A DNA stretch of 64,000 nt from Trematomus loennbergii (Eukaryota > Chordata > Actinopteri > Perciformes > Nototheniidae), in the NCBI GenBank assembly GCA_012861695.1, contig JAAOOA010000330.1, forward strand, positions 499,888-563,887. Direction: 5' to 3'. Numbering within the stretch: position 1 is the stretch's first letter; every line of letters begins with the position of its first letter. The notes beneath the pieces are model-generated. The model was given only the letters and a program-made list of their open reading frames with translations. It was not told the origin of the DNA and searched no databases. Positions 37,005-48,884 of the stretch are shown piece by piece. Both the position numbers and the translations under genes were made by a program.

Positions 37005-37722
37005 TTAAAGATCACTATCATGCTATTTTATCAGGCAATAGCATAGGTCTCAGATATATACAAAAATATAAAAAACATGTCTATGAAGTGTTTTGGTAAA
37101 ACAGATCACCCATTCTAGCCATGCCTCATATCCCTCTATTTCACTTCCTGTTTCAAAAGTGCTGATTCTGGGTATAAACAGGTCTCTCTTGAAAATGAGA
37201 CCCTGTGTCTCAATGAGATTTTCACCTGTATAAAGAAAGGCTACGGGACCTGGCAGATACAGTCTAAAATGCTGCGGTGATGAAACGCAAGGATTATTAG
37301 ATCAAGGATTATTAGATCAAGGATTATTTCTGAAACAGTATGGAGCTCAAAGGCTTTCTCTATTGCCGGTTATACCACAAGGTGAGTTCCTTTTTATTTC
37401 CTGCTTCTTCACACACATGCTCTCCAGTACAGGTTAGCTCTGAGTGTTAGCGATGCTAATGTAAACACCGATCAAAACCGTCGGGCATTGTTTCTGATAG
37501 CAACATTTCTGATAGTGCTGTGGGTCCGCCGCCGATTTGACGTCATATCGGCGGCAAATCTGGATCAGCTCCGTTGTACCCCGTTTTTAGAGATTTGGGT
37601 ACGGAGGAAAAGAGAGAGGGTTTTATTTTCTGACGCTGCGTGAGTTCCCTGACACACCGGGGACACATATTTATGTATAAAAGACATCAAAAAGTGCATT
37701 TTGCATGATAGGTCCCCTTTAA
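37005..37722 (-). mobile_element. TTAA MITE, longer single-unit relative of the minisatellite family
   Basis: TTAA at 37005-37008 and 37719-37722. The left part (GGTCTCAGATATATACAAAA) matches the minisatellite-bearing elements. The right end matches 8136 and 45372 and holds one 37-bp unit (core GACACATATTTATGTATAA at about 37660-37680). It thus bridges the two groups. Its centre has a threefold GGATTATT(A)GATCAA repeat near 37291-37330. Confidence 0.8.
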
Positions 37723-39040
37723 GGGAGACTTTAACTTTCATCTTGTGCCATTGTCGCGTCAAATTTTCGTAATATACTTTGGTTTATGACATCAGTTTCA
37801 AATGTACCTTGTGTTCTGCGCTTATTAGCACATGTTAGCATGCTAGCAGTCTAATTCTAAGATGGTTTTTATGGTAAAACGTATACCCGGAAAACATCAG
37901 CCTGTTGGAGTTGTATTTGTCAGCATGTTAGCATCAAAGCAGCTCTTTGTGTAAGTAAAGAGCACATTTTTGTTTGCTGAAAGTACCGTACGTGACCCCA
38001 TCATGTTTCTATAAGCACTTTGACCCTTGAGCCCATCATCTAGAGATTCAATCCAATCCCCTCTCCATTATCAAAAGGAATACTCCATATACACAAAGAA
38101 AGAGAACGGACCAGATGCAGTACAATGAAAATGGCTCATTAAAGGTGTCATGAAAATGGAGCGAGACTCTCCACCAGCCTTCAGATTCAGGGTGAAAGTG
38201 TTTTTAAAGGATGTGTATGGAGTGAAGCCAGAGACTCAGTCATGGCTCTCGATTAAAGAGACTGCAAAAAACAAAGCAATGCATGGAAAATATATACAGA
38301 GAGAGACAGAGAGGATAGATATGATTCCTTTTGACCTGTCTTCAAAGCAGCGAGGATGCTTTGGTTAGAGATCAGAGGAGCTACTGGTTAGAAAATCGTA
38401 GTAATTAAAACCAAATCCAAACAAATTAATATTTTAACCAATCTAGGCAAGGCAGGCAAGGCAGAAGTTTTTATATAGCACTTTTCTATAATCTAACTAA
38501 TTTCTAAGATAATTCTCCTCCTGCTGTCCTCCTTAGGCCCGGATATTTTATACCAATTGATGGAGGAAGTCCTTCCCAGCCAATTAGCAACCAGGATACA
38601 ATATTGACAGTGTCTTTTAATGATTTCCAAATTTAATTTTCCAATGATCTACCCTTCTTTTAAGCATGACAAATGGAAATCAAACCACCAACTTCATTCT
38701 GTCCTCCCCAAATGTTCTGAGTCCCAAGTAGTTTCTATATACTGTATGTTTGATGAAAAATGCAGCAATTTAAGCGATTTAAAGCAGAAAAAGTTATTCT
38801 TTCCCGAGAGCCAGACTGATGATAAAGAGCGGACATGATGATAATGCCTCAGTCACATCAGGTTCTGAGAAGACCTCACGCTGGCATCCCAGTAGGTGGA
38901 CTAATATATGAGGAAGCAGGCTTTGTATTTGAACTCCACAGGCTCAGATGTGACTCACACCAAGCTTTCAGACGTCCTCCACCTCTCTATCTCCACCCTT
39001 TCCCTCTGTCCTCTCCTCTGCCTACAGATTAGTTCCCAGT
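37723..39040. other. No recognisable feature
   Basis: Single-copy DNA. A short GGCAAGGCAGGCAAGGCAG run lies at about 38445-38465. Confidence 0.5.
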
Positions 39041-39960
39041 AAGGCCCTGACACACCAGGCAGTCACCAGAGAACTCGCCGACACCCGACAACGACAGTTC
39101 CATCGACGAGTTCTCCTGCGTATTGGCCATGTGTCGCACTGGAAATCACCGCAAAGACTACAGCCGAGCACGTACGAACTGCGCATGCGTGAGTGGCAAT
39201 AACTCTCCTTACCAGCAGGCGGCGGTAGTGTGTATTCGTCATTCAAAAGAGGTAACAACCGGAAGACAGAGAAGAAGAACAGACTGATATAAACAAACAA
39301 ATAGCGGTGCCGTTCCATTTTCACTCTCGTCCATCGAAAACATGTTTTAGAATATAAAAACATGAATGATGAAATGAGCACATAAAGTGCAGACATACTA
39401 TAAAATCACAGTTAATAGACCTGCATCTGATGATCGCAGTGTTCTGGCGGGTGTGTAGTTTTTGAGTCAGCAATGTAATAATGGTCACTTCTTGCTAAAT
39501 TTACGATGAGATGAAAAACCGGACTTGACCAAACAAATCACGGAGCTCTCAGCAGAGGACAGCCGGGGACGCTCCCGCCGATATCAGAGATGTCCCTGCT
39601 ATGTGTGGGAGGTAAGAGAGGACATTTAAGGGCTATGTTTGATGTCTTTAAGTATCACCTGCTGGGGTTTAGCTGCTGTCCTGTGCCTTTTTTAATCGTT
39701 TGTTTACGTCCCTCACTTCCGTTTCGCTTCTCATTTGCTAGCTGAACAGCTGATCAGAGTGGTTTCTTGGCCCGATAGCTTGTGTCCAACACCCGGCCGA
39801 TTCAACATGTTGAATCGGCCATGTGTCGACCGTGAAAGGCCAAATAAGGCGTGTCACGGCCGAGGGTTCGGGACACACCAAATTGACTTTGGGTGACAAG
39901 GAACGCGTTGTCGCCAGACAACCGAAGACGGCCGAATACGGCCTGGTGTGTCAGGGCCTT
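39041..39960. mobile_element. MITE with AAGGCCCTGACACACCAGG termini
   Basis: 920-bp block with inverted ends AAGGCCCTGACACACCAGG and CCTGGTGTGTCAGGGCCTT. TA flanks both sides if one end base is counted as target, so a TA or TAA/TTA duplication is possible but ambiguous. No transposase frame. The repeated theme CGGCCG/CCGAAGACGG near the right end suggests subterminal repeats. Superfamily left open. Confidence 0.8.
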
Positions 39961-40167
39961 AAGGTGTCATGAATGAAGGGCTCTACCTCCCGCCCATTCT
40001 CCAAACATGTAGTGAAGAGAAAATAGAGAAAACCTCAGTGCTTCTTTGAAGGTGGTGATCTGAATCTGGGTTTAAGTGAATCTGAGTGTCGCCTAATTAA
40101 ATTAATAGATCCTCGAAATGCCTGTACTTGAGTTGTGTCTCTACAGTAGAAAGCAGGGGGAAAGATG

Positions 40168-40454
40168 GTGGTTTGCTTGCGGGGGAATATTTGAACTGTA
40201 CAGTAATGTGAATGTGTCTTGTACAAGCTATTATTTTATTGTTTGAGGAGGACAATACATGTTGTTCTTCTTTTGTTCACATTGAGACTTTGGTTATCAT
40301 ATGTCCTTACATCGCTTTGGGGCTCACTTTCGTTTTGACACAGCTCTGTAAACTTGCTTTTGTTCCTCCGTTACTTTCTTCGGTGTCTTCTATCCGCTTC
40401 CTGTATTCGGTTCATTATTTGTTTAAAGTGGTTTGCTTGCGGGGGAATATTTGA
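40168..40454 (+). repeat. Dispersed repeat copy 2, flanked by 27-bp direct repeats
   Basis: The insertion 40195-40427 is homologous to 36421-36635. It is flanked by a direct repeat of about 27 bp (40168-40194 and 40428-40454; core GGTTTGCTTGCGGGGGAATA). This could be a long target-site duplication from a retroposition event or a local tandem duplication. Confidence 0.8.
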
Positions 40455-40789
40455 GCCGATCACTGTTACGGTCACGTATAGGAATGTTGCTTAAAATAGA
40501 TGCGGCCTAGGTGTCTGCAGGTGGCTTTGGATGATTCAAATGTGTATAACCCTTGTGTGGTGTTCACATTTTGGTTACTCAGCATGTTCGTGGGTCTGGT
40601 GGACCCGCTGCCTTTTTGGGCTTCAATTCAACACAATCAAACTATTCTATGTTAAAATACTCAACAGATGTTTACTTCATCTCAATTACAAGTAATATAA
40701 ACAGCATATATGGTTACTATTTGCCTTTACATTTGTTAGATCACATTAATGAAATAAAGTGCTACTCTTTTTTTTGTAACTAGCTGATG

Positions 40790-40922
40790 CTCAATCTCAT
40801 CCTCTTCTTCAAAGTCACTGTCAGACTGAAACCTCTTCCTCTTCCTCTACATCATCATCAAATGGTTCTCTCTCTTCCAAAATCATCTGCAAGGCCCTCT
40901 GAGCAGAGAATGGTTTGGCCAT
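40790..40922 (-). pseudogene. piggyBac-like transposase, N-terminal fragment
   Basis: From the ATG at 40922 the minus strand reads MAKPFSAQRALQMILEEREP followed by an acidic Asp/Glu stretch and a stop in this frame. In another frame the acidic region continues (SDSDFEEEDEIEH). A short conserved start followed by an acidic tract is what piggyBac-family transposases show at the N-terminus. The catalytic domain is absent. Assigned mainly from the context of piggyBac-like ends. Confidence 0.55.
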
Positions 40923-41054
40923 CTTGATCAGCTGTGATAAGGACCCAAACTGGCGAAGCTTTATTTATTGTGTCTCGCCCCAAATGTGCAGCTGGGATAG
41001 AGTGTGAATAAAATAAAGATTGGTTCCCGCAAGACACAATGCAGGAATGTGAGA

Positions 41055-41113
<59 letters not shown>

Positions 41114-41114
41114 A
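41055..41114. repeat. (AC)n microsatellite
   Basis: About 60 bp of AC with one interrupting AT. Confidence 0.98.
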
Positions 41115-41248
41115 CACAGAGCGAACAGTGTGTGGGCAGTGACAAGTGTGCACAGGGACGAGGGGAAGCAAAGGGAAGGGTGTGCTCCAAAAGCCAATGA
41201 GAGCTGACAAGCCTCCCCACAGGCTTTCAGCAGCCCAACCAACCCAAA

Positions 41249-41251
<3 letters not shown>

Positions 41252-41300
<49 letters not shown>

Positions 41301-41327
41301 TTGTGTGTGTGTGTGTGGTGTGTGTGT

Positions 41328-41388
<61 letters not shown>

Positions 41389-41389
41389 A
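41252..41389. repeat. (GT)n microsatellite, interrupted
   Basis: About 138 bp of GT with several GGT and TTG interruptions. It is in inverted orientation to the AC run at 41055, so the two could pair as a hairpin. Confidence 0.98.
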
Positions 41390-41804
41390 GACAGGTGCAC
41401 AGGACCTACAATTTCCACACTTAAGTTAGCCCCGGGTCCAGTGGACCTGAACATCCTGTATGTAATGTAAATGTGTGGGGGGGGGGGGGGGTGTACAGTG
41501 GGTGGTCATTGAAAATGTGTTCTGATATATGTTTTTTCACAGAAAATGAGCCAAGGCCATTTAGTGTGAGTTTGAAAAATAATGTATCATATCATTTTTC
41601 TTTAGCTAAATAATGAACACGGGTCCCACAGATCCGAACACCATACAAGGGTTAAAGGACAAGAGTACTTCTCCTGAGTTTTGACATATGCTGCTTTTAT
41701 TAAAAAATATCATGGATGTCACATTCCTCCACCCTACGTCACATGGGCAAAACGATCTTTTATTTAACTACCACTTCCAATCAAGTCCAATTTTTCATTT
41801 CATT

Positions 41805-42400
41805 TCAAACCTTTATTTATCCAGGTGTATCCCATTGAGATCATTGATCTCTTTTTCAAGGGAGACCTGCTCAAGTAGGTTCCACTTGATACAGCATCAT
41901 TACAGGGATTACAATTTACATAACTATCCACATGAACAGGTACCAACAGCTTCCGATTGAGTAGCATCCAACCGAGCTTTAAAAACATTGAGTGGCACCA
42001 GATTGCTCAGTTTACATTTCAATTGCAGACTATTCCAAGACAGAGGAGCTGCGCATCTAAATGCTATCTTCCCTAAGACAGTCCTAGCAGTTGGCACATT
42101 TAATAAAACCACAGCATGCGATCTCAGGCAGTAGCCACTTACAATTCGCCAAAATCTAGTTTAGGTAAAAGACTGCGCACATTTAAGTGAATGAAACCCA
42201 ACCCAGACCTAGAATTAAAATCAGCAGGAGTAGCGATCTGACTACTACTACTGTGCGGTCCAGGGTTAGGCTGTACATTTCCTGATAGCAATAATAACAA
42301 GAAAACCAGGCATCTTTTCCTCTTAATCGACACACATACATTGTCATCTACTTTAGAATCACCGGAAAAGTCTGTGAACTGTGATTAGAGCTCAAGAAGC
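41805..42400 (-). mobile_element. Internally deleted LINE retaining both ends
   Basis: Minus strand. The 5' part (42333-42139) reads LLLLLSGNVQPNPGP and GFIHLNVRSLLPKLD, the start of the endonuclease domain of L2/CR1-type ORF2. Right after it, at about 42130-41930, comes the C-terminal tail (GKIAFRCAAPLSWNSLQ, VPLNVFKARL). The 3' end (about 41805-41880) carries an AAAAAGAGATC...CTCAATGGGAT tail with AATAAAGG. Endonuclease core and reverse transcriptase are missing, so it is a non-autonomous deletion derivative. The 5' edge is approximate. Confidence 0.8.
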
Positions 42401-42494
42401 AGTCCTGAAGAACCATCATAGCAGGCAAGTGAAAAAGACAAACATATTTTGTCGAGCAGATTGTCTGTGACAAGGCAACCGGTAATTGTTTGTG

Positions 42495-43223
42495 CAGTGG
42501 CGAGCCGTCAGGGCCCTCTAGGCCCTCTGTGAGGGCCTAAGATATTCCAAAAATTAATATTTAAAAACATTAAAAAAAATATATTTTTTTAAAATATATA
42601 TTTTTTTAATATTATTTTTGTTATATTTTTCATTAGTTTTACCGAAAAAAAACTTGATTTAATAAAAACATTTCCGAAGAAATAAATCCTTCGAATCTGC
42701 CTGTTCAGTCTCTGTTTGAATGTCAGTTACTATAGCGGGCCTCTCTGCGATTCACAGAGGGCCCGCTATAGTAACTGAACGAGAGAGTAATGTCAAATGA
42801 CAGTACAATTGACCAATCATATCTTCCCTCTAAATGGGTGGGTTTTATTATCGCGGACTTTATGACGAGTTCCGCCCGCTGTGAAACTTTTCTTGTTTCC
42901 ATAGCAACAACAACTTCCTGTCAACAGCGTGAACTCGCCTTCAAAATAAAAGCATGCCAAATTACACTTAAGACATACAACTGCAACGAAAGTAAGAAAC
43001 ACAATGCAATATCCTTTTCAATGTCAAAGAACACAAATTGGGTTCACAGGTGTTGTTTTGTGTGGTAGAGGGTCGCTGTCATTAATGCGTTTTGCACCCT
43101 GGGCCGTTGTTTTGATATTCCGCTGAAGTATACGCTGTGACGTAATAACTCTTTTTTTTTTTTTTTTCGACGGAAGGGGTGGGGGTCAGAGGGCCTAGGT
43201 ATAAAGCTCACGGCTTGCCACTG
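42495..43223 (+). mobile_element. Non-autonomous hAT element, copy 2
   Basis: 729 bp, close copy of 17104-17839, flanked by a perfect 8-bp duplication TGTTTGTG (42487-42494 and 43224-43231). It differs mainly at 42724-42741, where a perfect 18-bp hairpin arm replaces about 30 bp of the other copy. No transposase. Confidence 0.93.
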
Positions 43224-43231
43224 TGTTTGTG

Positions 43232-44289
43232 TAACACATCCGAACCTTTGCAGGGGATGCCCACTGCGGGTGGCAGAACAGACCTGAATCCAGTAGGCTT
43301 CTCAGAATGACTAGAGATCTTCTCATTGTCCAAAACAGTTAACAGGCACAGCAGAATCACAATGCTGACACTCCCCAAGCATTTTCAATGGGAAGCAACG
43401 TCAAAGTGAGTTCTTGATCAAGAAATCAGTCGACTTTTCCCTCCTTTTAACAACCTCACTTAAACATGAGAAGTCTGAATGAAAACACCCTTTAACATGA
43501 TAACATAAAATGTGTTCTACTGTATATGAAAAATGTATTAAGCCTGGTCACCCCACTCACATGCATTTATAATACTAAGTGTATGTAAATATTGATTGGA
43601 CCGTATAAATGTGTAATGCTCTTACTGCATTTTTATTGAATGTTAGCTGTCGTTCAAGATTAATGTGTCTGGCAGATATATTTTGGACACGTGCTAAATT
43701 ATTCTTTCTTTGCACATTACCTTTTATGCATTTATTTGAGATACTTCTGACACACTTTTTTAAGGTGATAATGCATACTAGAATGTAATAACATGGGGCA
43801 TTTTAGAGCTTTTAGCCTTTAATTTCGCCTGTTCGACTTGTCTTGGCTTCAATGGATGGAGTACTTTCACAGCAGATTGATGTAGTTCTAGGGAAACTGT
43901 CAAAAAACACAACGGTTAAACCCTCAATGGCAAAAATGCTGGTAAAAGTTTAAGCATTTGACATTTCTGAAGAAACAAATGGACTGTAGGCTCTCTATAT
44001 TATCCATGACATTCAGGAGAGCCAGTCTGACCTTCTGTCACGTAAAGGAAAAGTCATGGAACAGAAGGGGATAAGGTTAGCTGGGGTCCATGGGGAAATT
44101 AAAATGATGAGGGCTTAAGAGGGTCCCACTGCTATTCTGATGGAGATTCACCTGATCAATGTGCACCAGGGTCACCAAACAAGGGAATTTGTAACCAAAC
44201 AACATGTTAAATGAGAGTCAATGATTGTGAGATGTTGACAGCTGGTCTAAACATTGTCTCTACTGCTATAGGCTAACATTGTGCGCTTA
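43232..44289. other. No recognisable feature
   Basis: Single-copy DNA by eye. Confidence 0.5.
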
Positions 44290-44752
44290 CACTGGAAAAA
44301 ATGCTAAGTTAAAGAATAATGAAAATAAGTTTTAAGTTAAAAAATCAGCCAATAGAACAAGTGAAATTTGCTTGGTAAGATTTCTTGAAATAAGATGGGT
44401 ATTTAGATACATCAGATCTTGTAATTAGCTCGGAGAACTTATTTTGAACTATATTTTACCAGAATCAGGAATTGTTGTGTTACAATATAAGCCTCAAATG
44501 CTCAAAAGTGTTCTGTTTTCTGATGTTAGTTGGTGATTTTCTAATAAATATGTAAAAAAACATGTTTCATCTGAGATACAACTCAATATAAGATTATTTG
44601 ACTTAACAAGATGATGCATTGTCTAAAAACAAGACCCGATATCTCACTGCAGTGTTACTTCTGAAGTTATTATGTCTTATAGCAAGTGTAAAGACATAAT
44701 CTGACTAGATATTAGACAAATATACTTGGCAAGATTTCGAGTTTTTGTAGTG
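44290..44752. mobile_element. MITE with CACTGGAAAAA / TTTTTGTAGTG ends
   Basis: Short inverted ends (CACT[G/A][G/C]AAAAA) and AT-rich, non-coding interior with subterminal similarity (CTTGGTAAGATTTC near the left, CTTGGCAAGATTTC near the right). TA flanks both ends. Superfamily not assigned. Confidence 0.6.
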
Positions 44753-45371
44753 TATATAGAACCTTACATGCATTGCTGTGAATATTTCATTTAGATCTGT
44801 AGAACATCTATTAAAGCAGCTCCTGTGGTGACAGCATTATGCCTGCACCCTTTTTCTATTTACCCTGGGAAGTTAACAGATTGTTAAACCTTCATTATTA
44901 GAAGTTCACACTTTTTGCATAGGCAGTGTTTTTCTGACGGAAACACAAAGACAAGGGGAAGTGTGTGTGAAGCCTACAAAGTAAAAAAGGCAGTCTCACG
45001 CAGTTATCAGTGTCAGGTGGCTTTTCTACTTTAAACTCACCATCCCTTAGAGTTATCTACACATGCTAGGTATACCCTTTGATGGAGTTTATGGTCATAA
45101 ATAAATAGAGAACAATTCGAGGAAGCTTGCCAGTTAGCAAACTTGTCATCAGAAGAAGTTTTTGGCGTATGCTCAATATTGTTAACTATTGCTATGCTTC
45201 TATCCAGCTCCCTATCATCACTATGCACCAACAAAACCTGCTTAAAAACACAGTTATATTTCCTGAACAGCTTCACCAATGTCTCTCATCTCTACATGTC
45301 CAATTTTTATAGAACAGCTGATCTGGATTTAGGATTTCTGGGTATTTTTTTAACATTTATATTAGGGTAAT
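44753..45371. other. No recognisable feature
   Basis: Single-copy DNA. Small frames at 45037-45370 have no recognised domain. Confidence 0.5.
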
Positions 45372-45867
45372 TTAAAGTGGACCTATCATGCTATATTTGA
45401 ATAATGTAGTGTAGGACCATACCTATATAAGGCATATTTATACTTTTTTTTTTTCAAAATACCAAACAGATCATGCATTTTAGCCATGCCTCATTTTGCT
45501 CAATTTGACATTTTTTAGCTCTGTTTTGCAAGGGCTGATTCTGTGAGAACAGCACCATCTACAGGCCTGGCATATGTACTACAGCGTCTCCAGCGCTTTC
45601 GAACGGCAATGGCCGTGGCTGTCTCCTCCTGATTGGTGGAGTTGGCCCAATAGCCGTAGCGCCACCGTCCTGACGTCAGGACAGTGTTCATATCTGGATC
45701 AGTTTTTATCAGATCCGTTGCAGCCCCTTTTTTAGAGATTTGGGTATGGAGGAAAATAGAGAGGGTTGTGTTTTCTGACACTTGGTGAGTTCCCTGGAAC
45801 ACCGGGGACACATATTCATGTAGAAAAGACGTACAAAAGTGCATTTTGCATGATAGGTCCCCTTTAA
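45372..45867 (-). mobile_element. TTAA MITE, single-unit relative, inverted copy of 8136-8626
   Basis: TTAA at 45372-45375 and 45864-45867, termini GTGGACCTATCATGC and inverse. Sequence is closely similar to the element at 8136 read in reverse, including one 37-bp unit (core GGACACATATTCATGTAGAA near 45805) and the module at 45545-45600 shared with the MITE at 30151. Confidence 0.85.
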
Positions 45868-48025
45868 GTAACCAATGCAAACATTCTCTCACGCACCTTT
45901 TCATGTAAAGAACTGCCTCAGAGTCACTGAGACCTTTTTATAATGTTTACTTTTCTTATCTCATATAATACTACAGGCAGGTCTGATGATTATACATTCC
46001 AGCAGCTAGAGTAGTACAAGTCAAAACTAAATTTACGATCTGTCTACTGGCTTCCCTTTTGGCAACAAATCTGTATTGATTTAAAAAAAAATAACTGACT
46101 CTTCAAAATGGAAAAGGGCTTAGAATAAAATTGAACTTCTGCCTACACAGTATCTCTATTCATCTTGTGTTTTAGTACTTGGTTATGATTACAAATAATA
46201 CACTTTGTGCTACAGTAACTGGTGCGATTCACATACTGTCATCCTATTGTTCTACTGCTACCTATCCTATTGTTCTACTACTACTTGTTCTGCATTGATT
46301 AGATCATGTCTTTCTGTTGTAAAACTAGGTTTCGAACAGCATTGAATCGTGTATATACACTTTAATATTCCAGGGTTTTATGTATGACATGAATACAGTA
46401 TGAGCAGCATGTGTCAGAGGCATGGAGACTGTATTATCCCTGAGGAAAGTGCTGCAGTGTGATTATACAGCATGTGTGTGACATTTTGTATTACTATTCA
46501 AGTGAGATGTTGACATTTCGTCCATGGTTATGAGACAACTACAAGACTAATGTTTTCATTATGCATTACAGCATTTTACATTTATTAAAAATTGCATTAT
46601 TCTTGCATTTTAAAAGAAGCCAATATATAATATACTACCAGATGCAAAGATTAACGAGAATAACAAGGTACATGGATATGTGTATATGTGATTGTATCTC
46701 TGATAAAGAGCTATACATGATGCCAACATTTTGATGTTTTCAGACTAATGAAATTAAGAAAAGCTCTGACACTGTTAACATAAAGAGTTGATGGATTGAA
46801 TCCTCATATAATGCTGCAACGCCCTGCCCTCTTCTGACACTTGTAGTAATGAAGAGACTTTCTTCACAGGCCTATACAGTAGAGTGTCTCTGTGTGAAAC
46901 ATAATGAATGCAACAGGATAAAGAGTTGAACCAAAGCAGCGTGACGGAGGGTTTAAAAGGCCGGATCTGATCCATGGCGTGGGTACAGAGGAGGAGAAAG
47001 TGTCACAGCGTGAGAGGGGAAGTGAGGGGAGACACAGCAAAGCTCCTTTTCCGTCACGGATGCAAGTGTGTGTAATGTACGGTATAAATAGAGGCAATAA
47101 AGGATAACTAATTGTAAAGATACAGTTGTTTGACAGTTGAAAATGTATGTATGAGAATACTTACAACTGCCTTTGTGGGGACGAGTTTTTGATCATGTGA
47201 GGACATTTTAGCAGTGAATCACTTTTACAAAGGCTGTATGATATTTTGGCAACTTGCACATACACACATAAAAAAAAAAATGTACTCTGGTTGATTAGAC
47301 AAGTTGATGCATGGGAGGATTATGAAACAATGGTCCCATGTTGGCATTGACACGCATACAGTAGGAATATAATATACTGTACAACTTGTGCCCTTTTCAC
47401 AATGTTTTGACAGTAGGAAGAACACAGGTGCAAATAATACCCTTAGTGATGGCTGAAGTCATTTTAGCTCCTTCAGTTCAAGAGTCCTGTTCATAGAAAT
47501 ATGATACATTGAACTGTTGGCCATCCTATGACTTGAAAAAATGTAATGGAATAAGAAAATGGCAGTAATTGTTGTGAATCAAACACACACAGTCTTTAGA
47601 GCGGTGGAGGGTACATCTACTGTAAGTGAAAAGTGCCTGCTTCAATGGAAAGGAGAAAGAATCAATATTTTAAGACTTGAGGTAATGATTGGAAGGTTAA
47701 GATTAGCTCTAGGGTTTGGCTAAGGCACTGTGATCAATAATAGCTATAAATTAAGTGTTATAATGGTGCAAGTACTAAGAGCAGCGTTGAATTGAGTCGT
47801 GGACCACCATGTGTCATAAAGTGCCAACTGTCTATTTCCATTTAGAGTCCATGCACTAGTTAAAACGTCTTTAAGTGAGGGGGAAGGACACACTATACAT
47901 TACTTGCAATGGCGAGTTTTAAAACCTGCAAAGACTTGGCTCATTGTTAGACACCACTGAATCAAAAACATATATACCTTTCACTTTCCTTTGTGACTTT
48001 AATCGAGTCAAATAAAAACTGCAAC
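45868..48025. other. No recognisable feature
   Basis: AT-rich single-copy DNA. TCCTATTGTTCTACT occurs twice near 46243-46275. Confidence 0.5.
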
Positions 48026-48411
48026 TTAAAGGTGGGGTAGGTAAGTTTGAGAAACCGGCTCGAGATACACTTTTTGTTATATTCCATGGAATGCTCTTAA
48101 CATCCCGATGGCAATGAATATCTAAAGTGCTTTGACAAAAAATCCATAAAAAATTTCATCTGTGGAAGCCGTAGTACTGTAAAAAGCACGACCAATTATT
48201 TTAGCCGGCCCGGCTAAAATAATTGGATGGCCTACCTGCCTGTCAGCCTTCCATCTGTGCACAAACTTATCTCGTGCCCTCATTGTCATGTGCGCGTTTG
48301 TGTGTGTTGGAGGAGGGCTCTGTAAGGAAGTGGCAGATTTTCTCCGGTTGTGTATTTTCAAATTCTAGCGATCTCGAGCCGGTTTCTCAAACTTACCTAC
48401 CCTACCTTTAA
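48026..48411 (-). mobile_element. TTAA MITE, second copy of the 11085 family
   Basis: TTAA at 48026-48029 and 48408-48411, termini TTAAAGGTGGGGTAGGTAAG and inverse. Matches 11085-11474 in inverted orientation. Confidence 0.9.
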
Positions 48412-48477
48412 ATGAATCTTTTGTACATTGCAACCATCAGAGATCTCCTATCTGCAGGCGACACCTCACTCCAGCAG

Positions 48478-48740
48478 CATAAATAAATAATTATAAAACG
48501 GACAAGTCAAATCAAGCAATCTGATTGGTTCTTAGCCGTGATATACTGAGCGTATACCACGGGTAGAATTGTAAATTACTTTTCACAACAAGTCAGTATC
48601 CCTCCGCGTCTGAGAAAAACAGTATACAGTTGGGCTGAAACTGAACTGAAAAGGTCGGGCCGAACCACGCCCCTTAACTGTGATATAATGGCCATATACC
48701 ACGGCCTGTCGTGAGCTATTGCTTAAATATATAACAAGCA
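48478..48740. repeat. Dispersed repeat with GCCGTGATATACTGAGCG stem
   Basis: The first part (AATTATAAAACGGACAAGTC) recurs at 62829-62865. The interior has a palindrome around CCGTGATATACTGAGCGTAT and a related GGCCATATACCACGG further on. Similar sequences are widespread in fish genomes; family not assigned. Confidence 0.55.
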
Positions 48741-48884
48741 GAGTCCCAATATTTCCTCTGGCTACTGTGCAGCTGGTTTATATTTCCACACAGCAGAGGG
48801 GGGGGGGGGTTAGTAATTCAACATTTTGCACGAGCTTGTTTGAATTTCAGACTTGTTGAAACGTCATAATGTGTGGGACCAGAA

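Larger units (their letters stand above)
40547..41655 (-). mobile_element. piggyBac-type remnant expanded by AC/GT microsatellites
   Basis: Ends AACCCTTGTGTGGTGTTC and, inverted, AACCCTTGTATGGTGTTC form the terminal repeats. The right flank is TTAA, the left TATA. GGACCC motifs lie near both ends (41620 and 40600 regions). Inside are a piggyBac-like transposase N-terminus on the minus strand, an AC run (41055-41114) and a GT run (41252-41389) that make up much of the length, and a poly-G run near 41477. Confidence 0.75.

Noticed and set aside
37240..37395. Possible exon with donor ACAAGGTGAGTT inside the MITE at 37005
   Set aside because: No acceptor or recognisable peptide, and the segment is part of a mobile element.
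40858..41470. Frames encoding alternating His-Thr or Val-Cys
   Set aside because: Translations of AC/GT microsatellites. The same applies to 50205-50455 and 52165-53202.
8136..48411. Possible segmental duplication linking 8136/11085 with 45372/48026
   Set aside because: The order of the two MITE families is the same but both copies are inverted individually, spacings differ (2949 versus 2654 bp), and the DNA between them is unrelated by eye. Independent insertions explain it.
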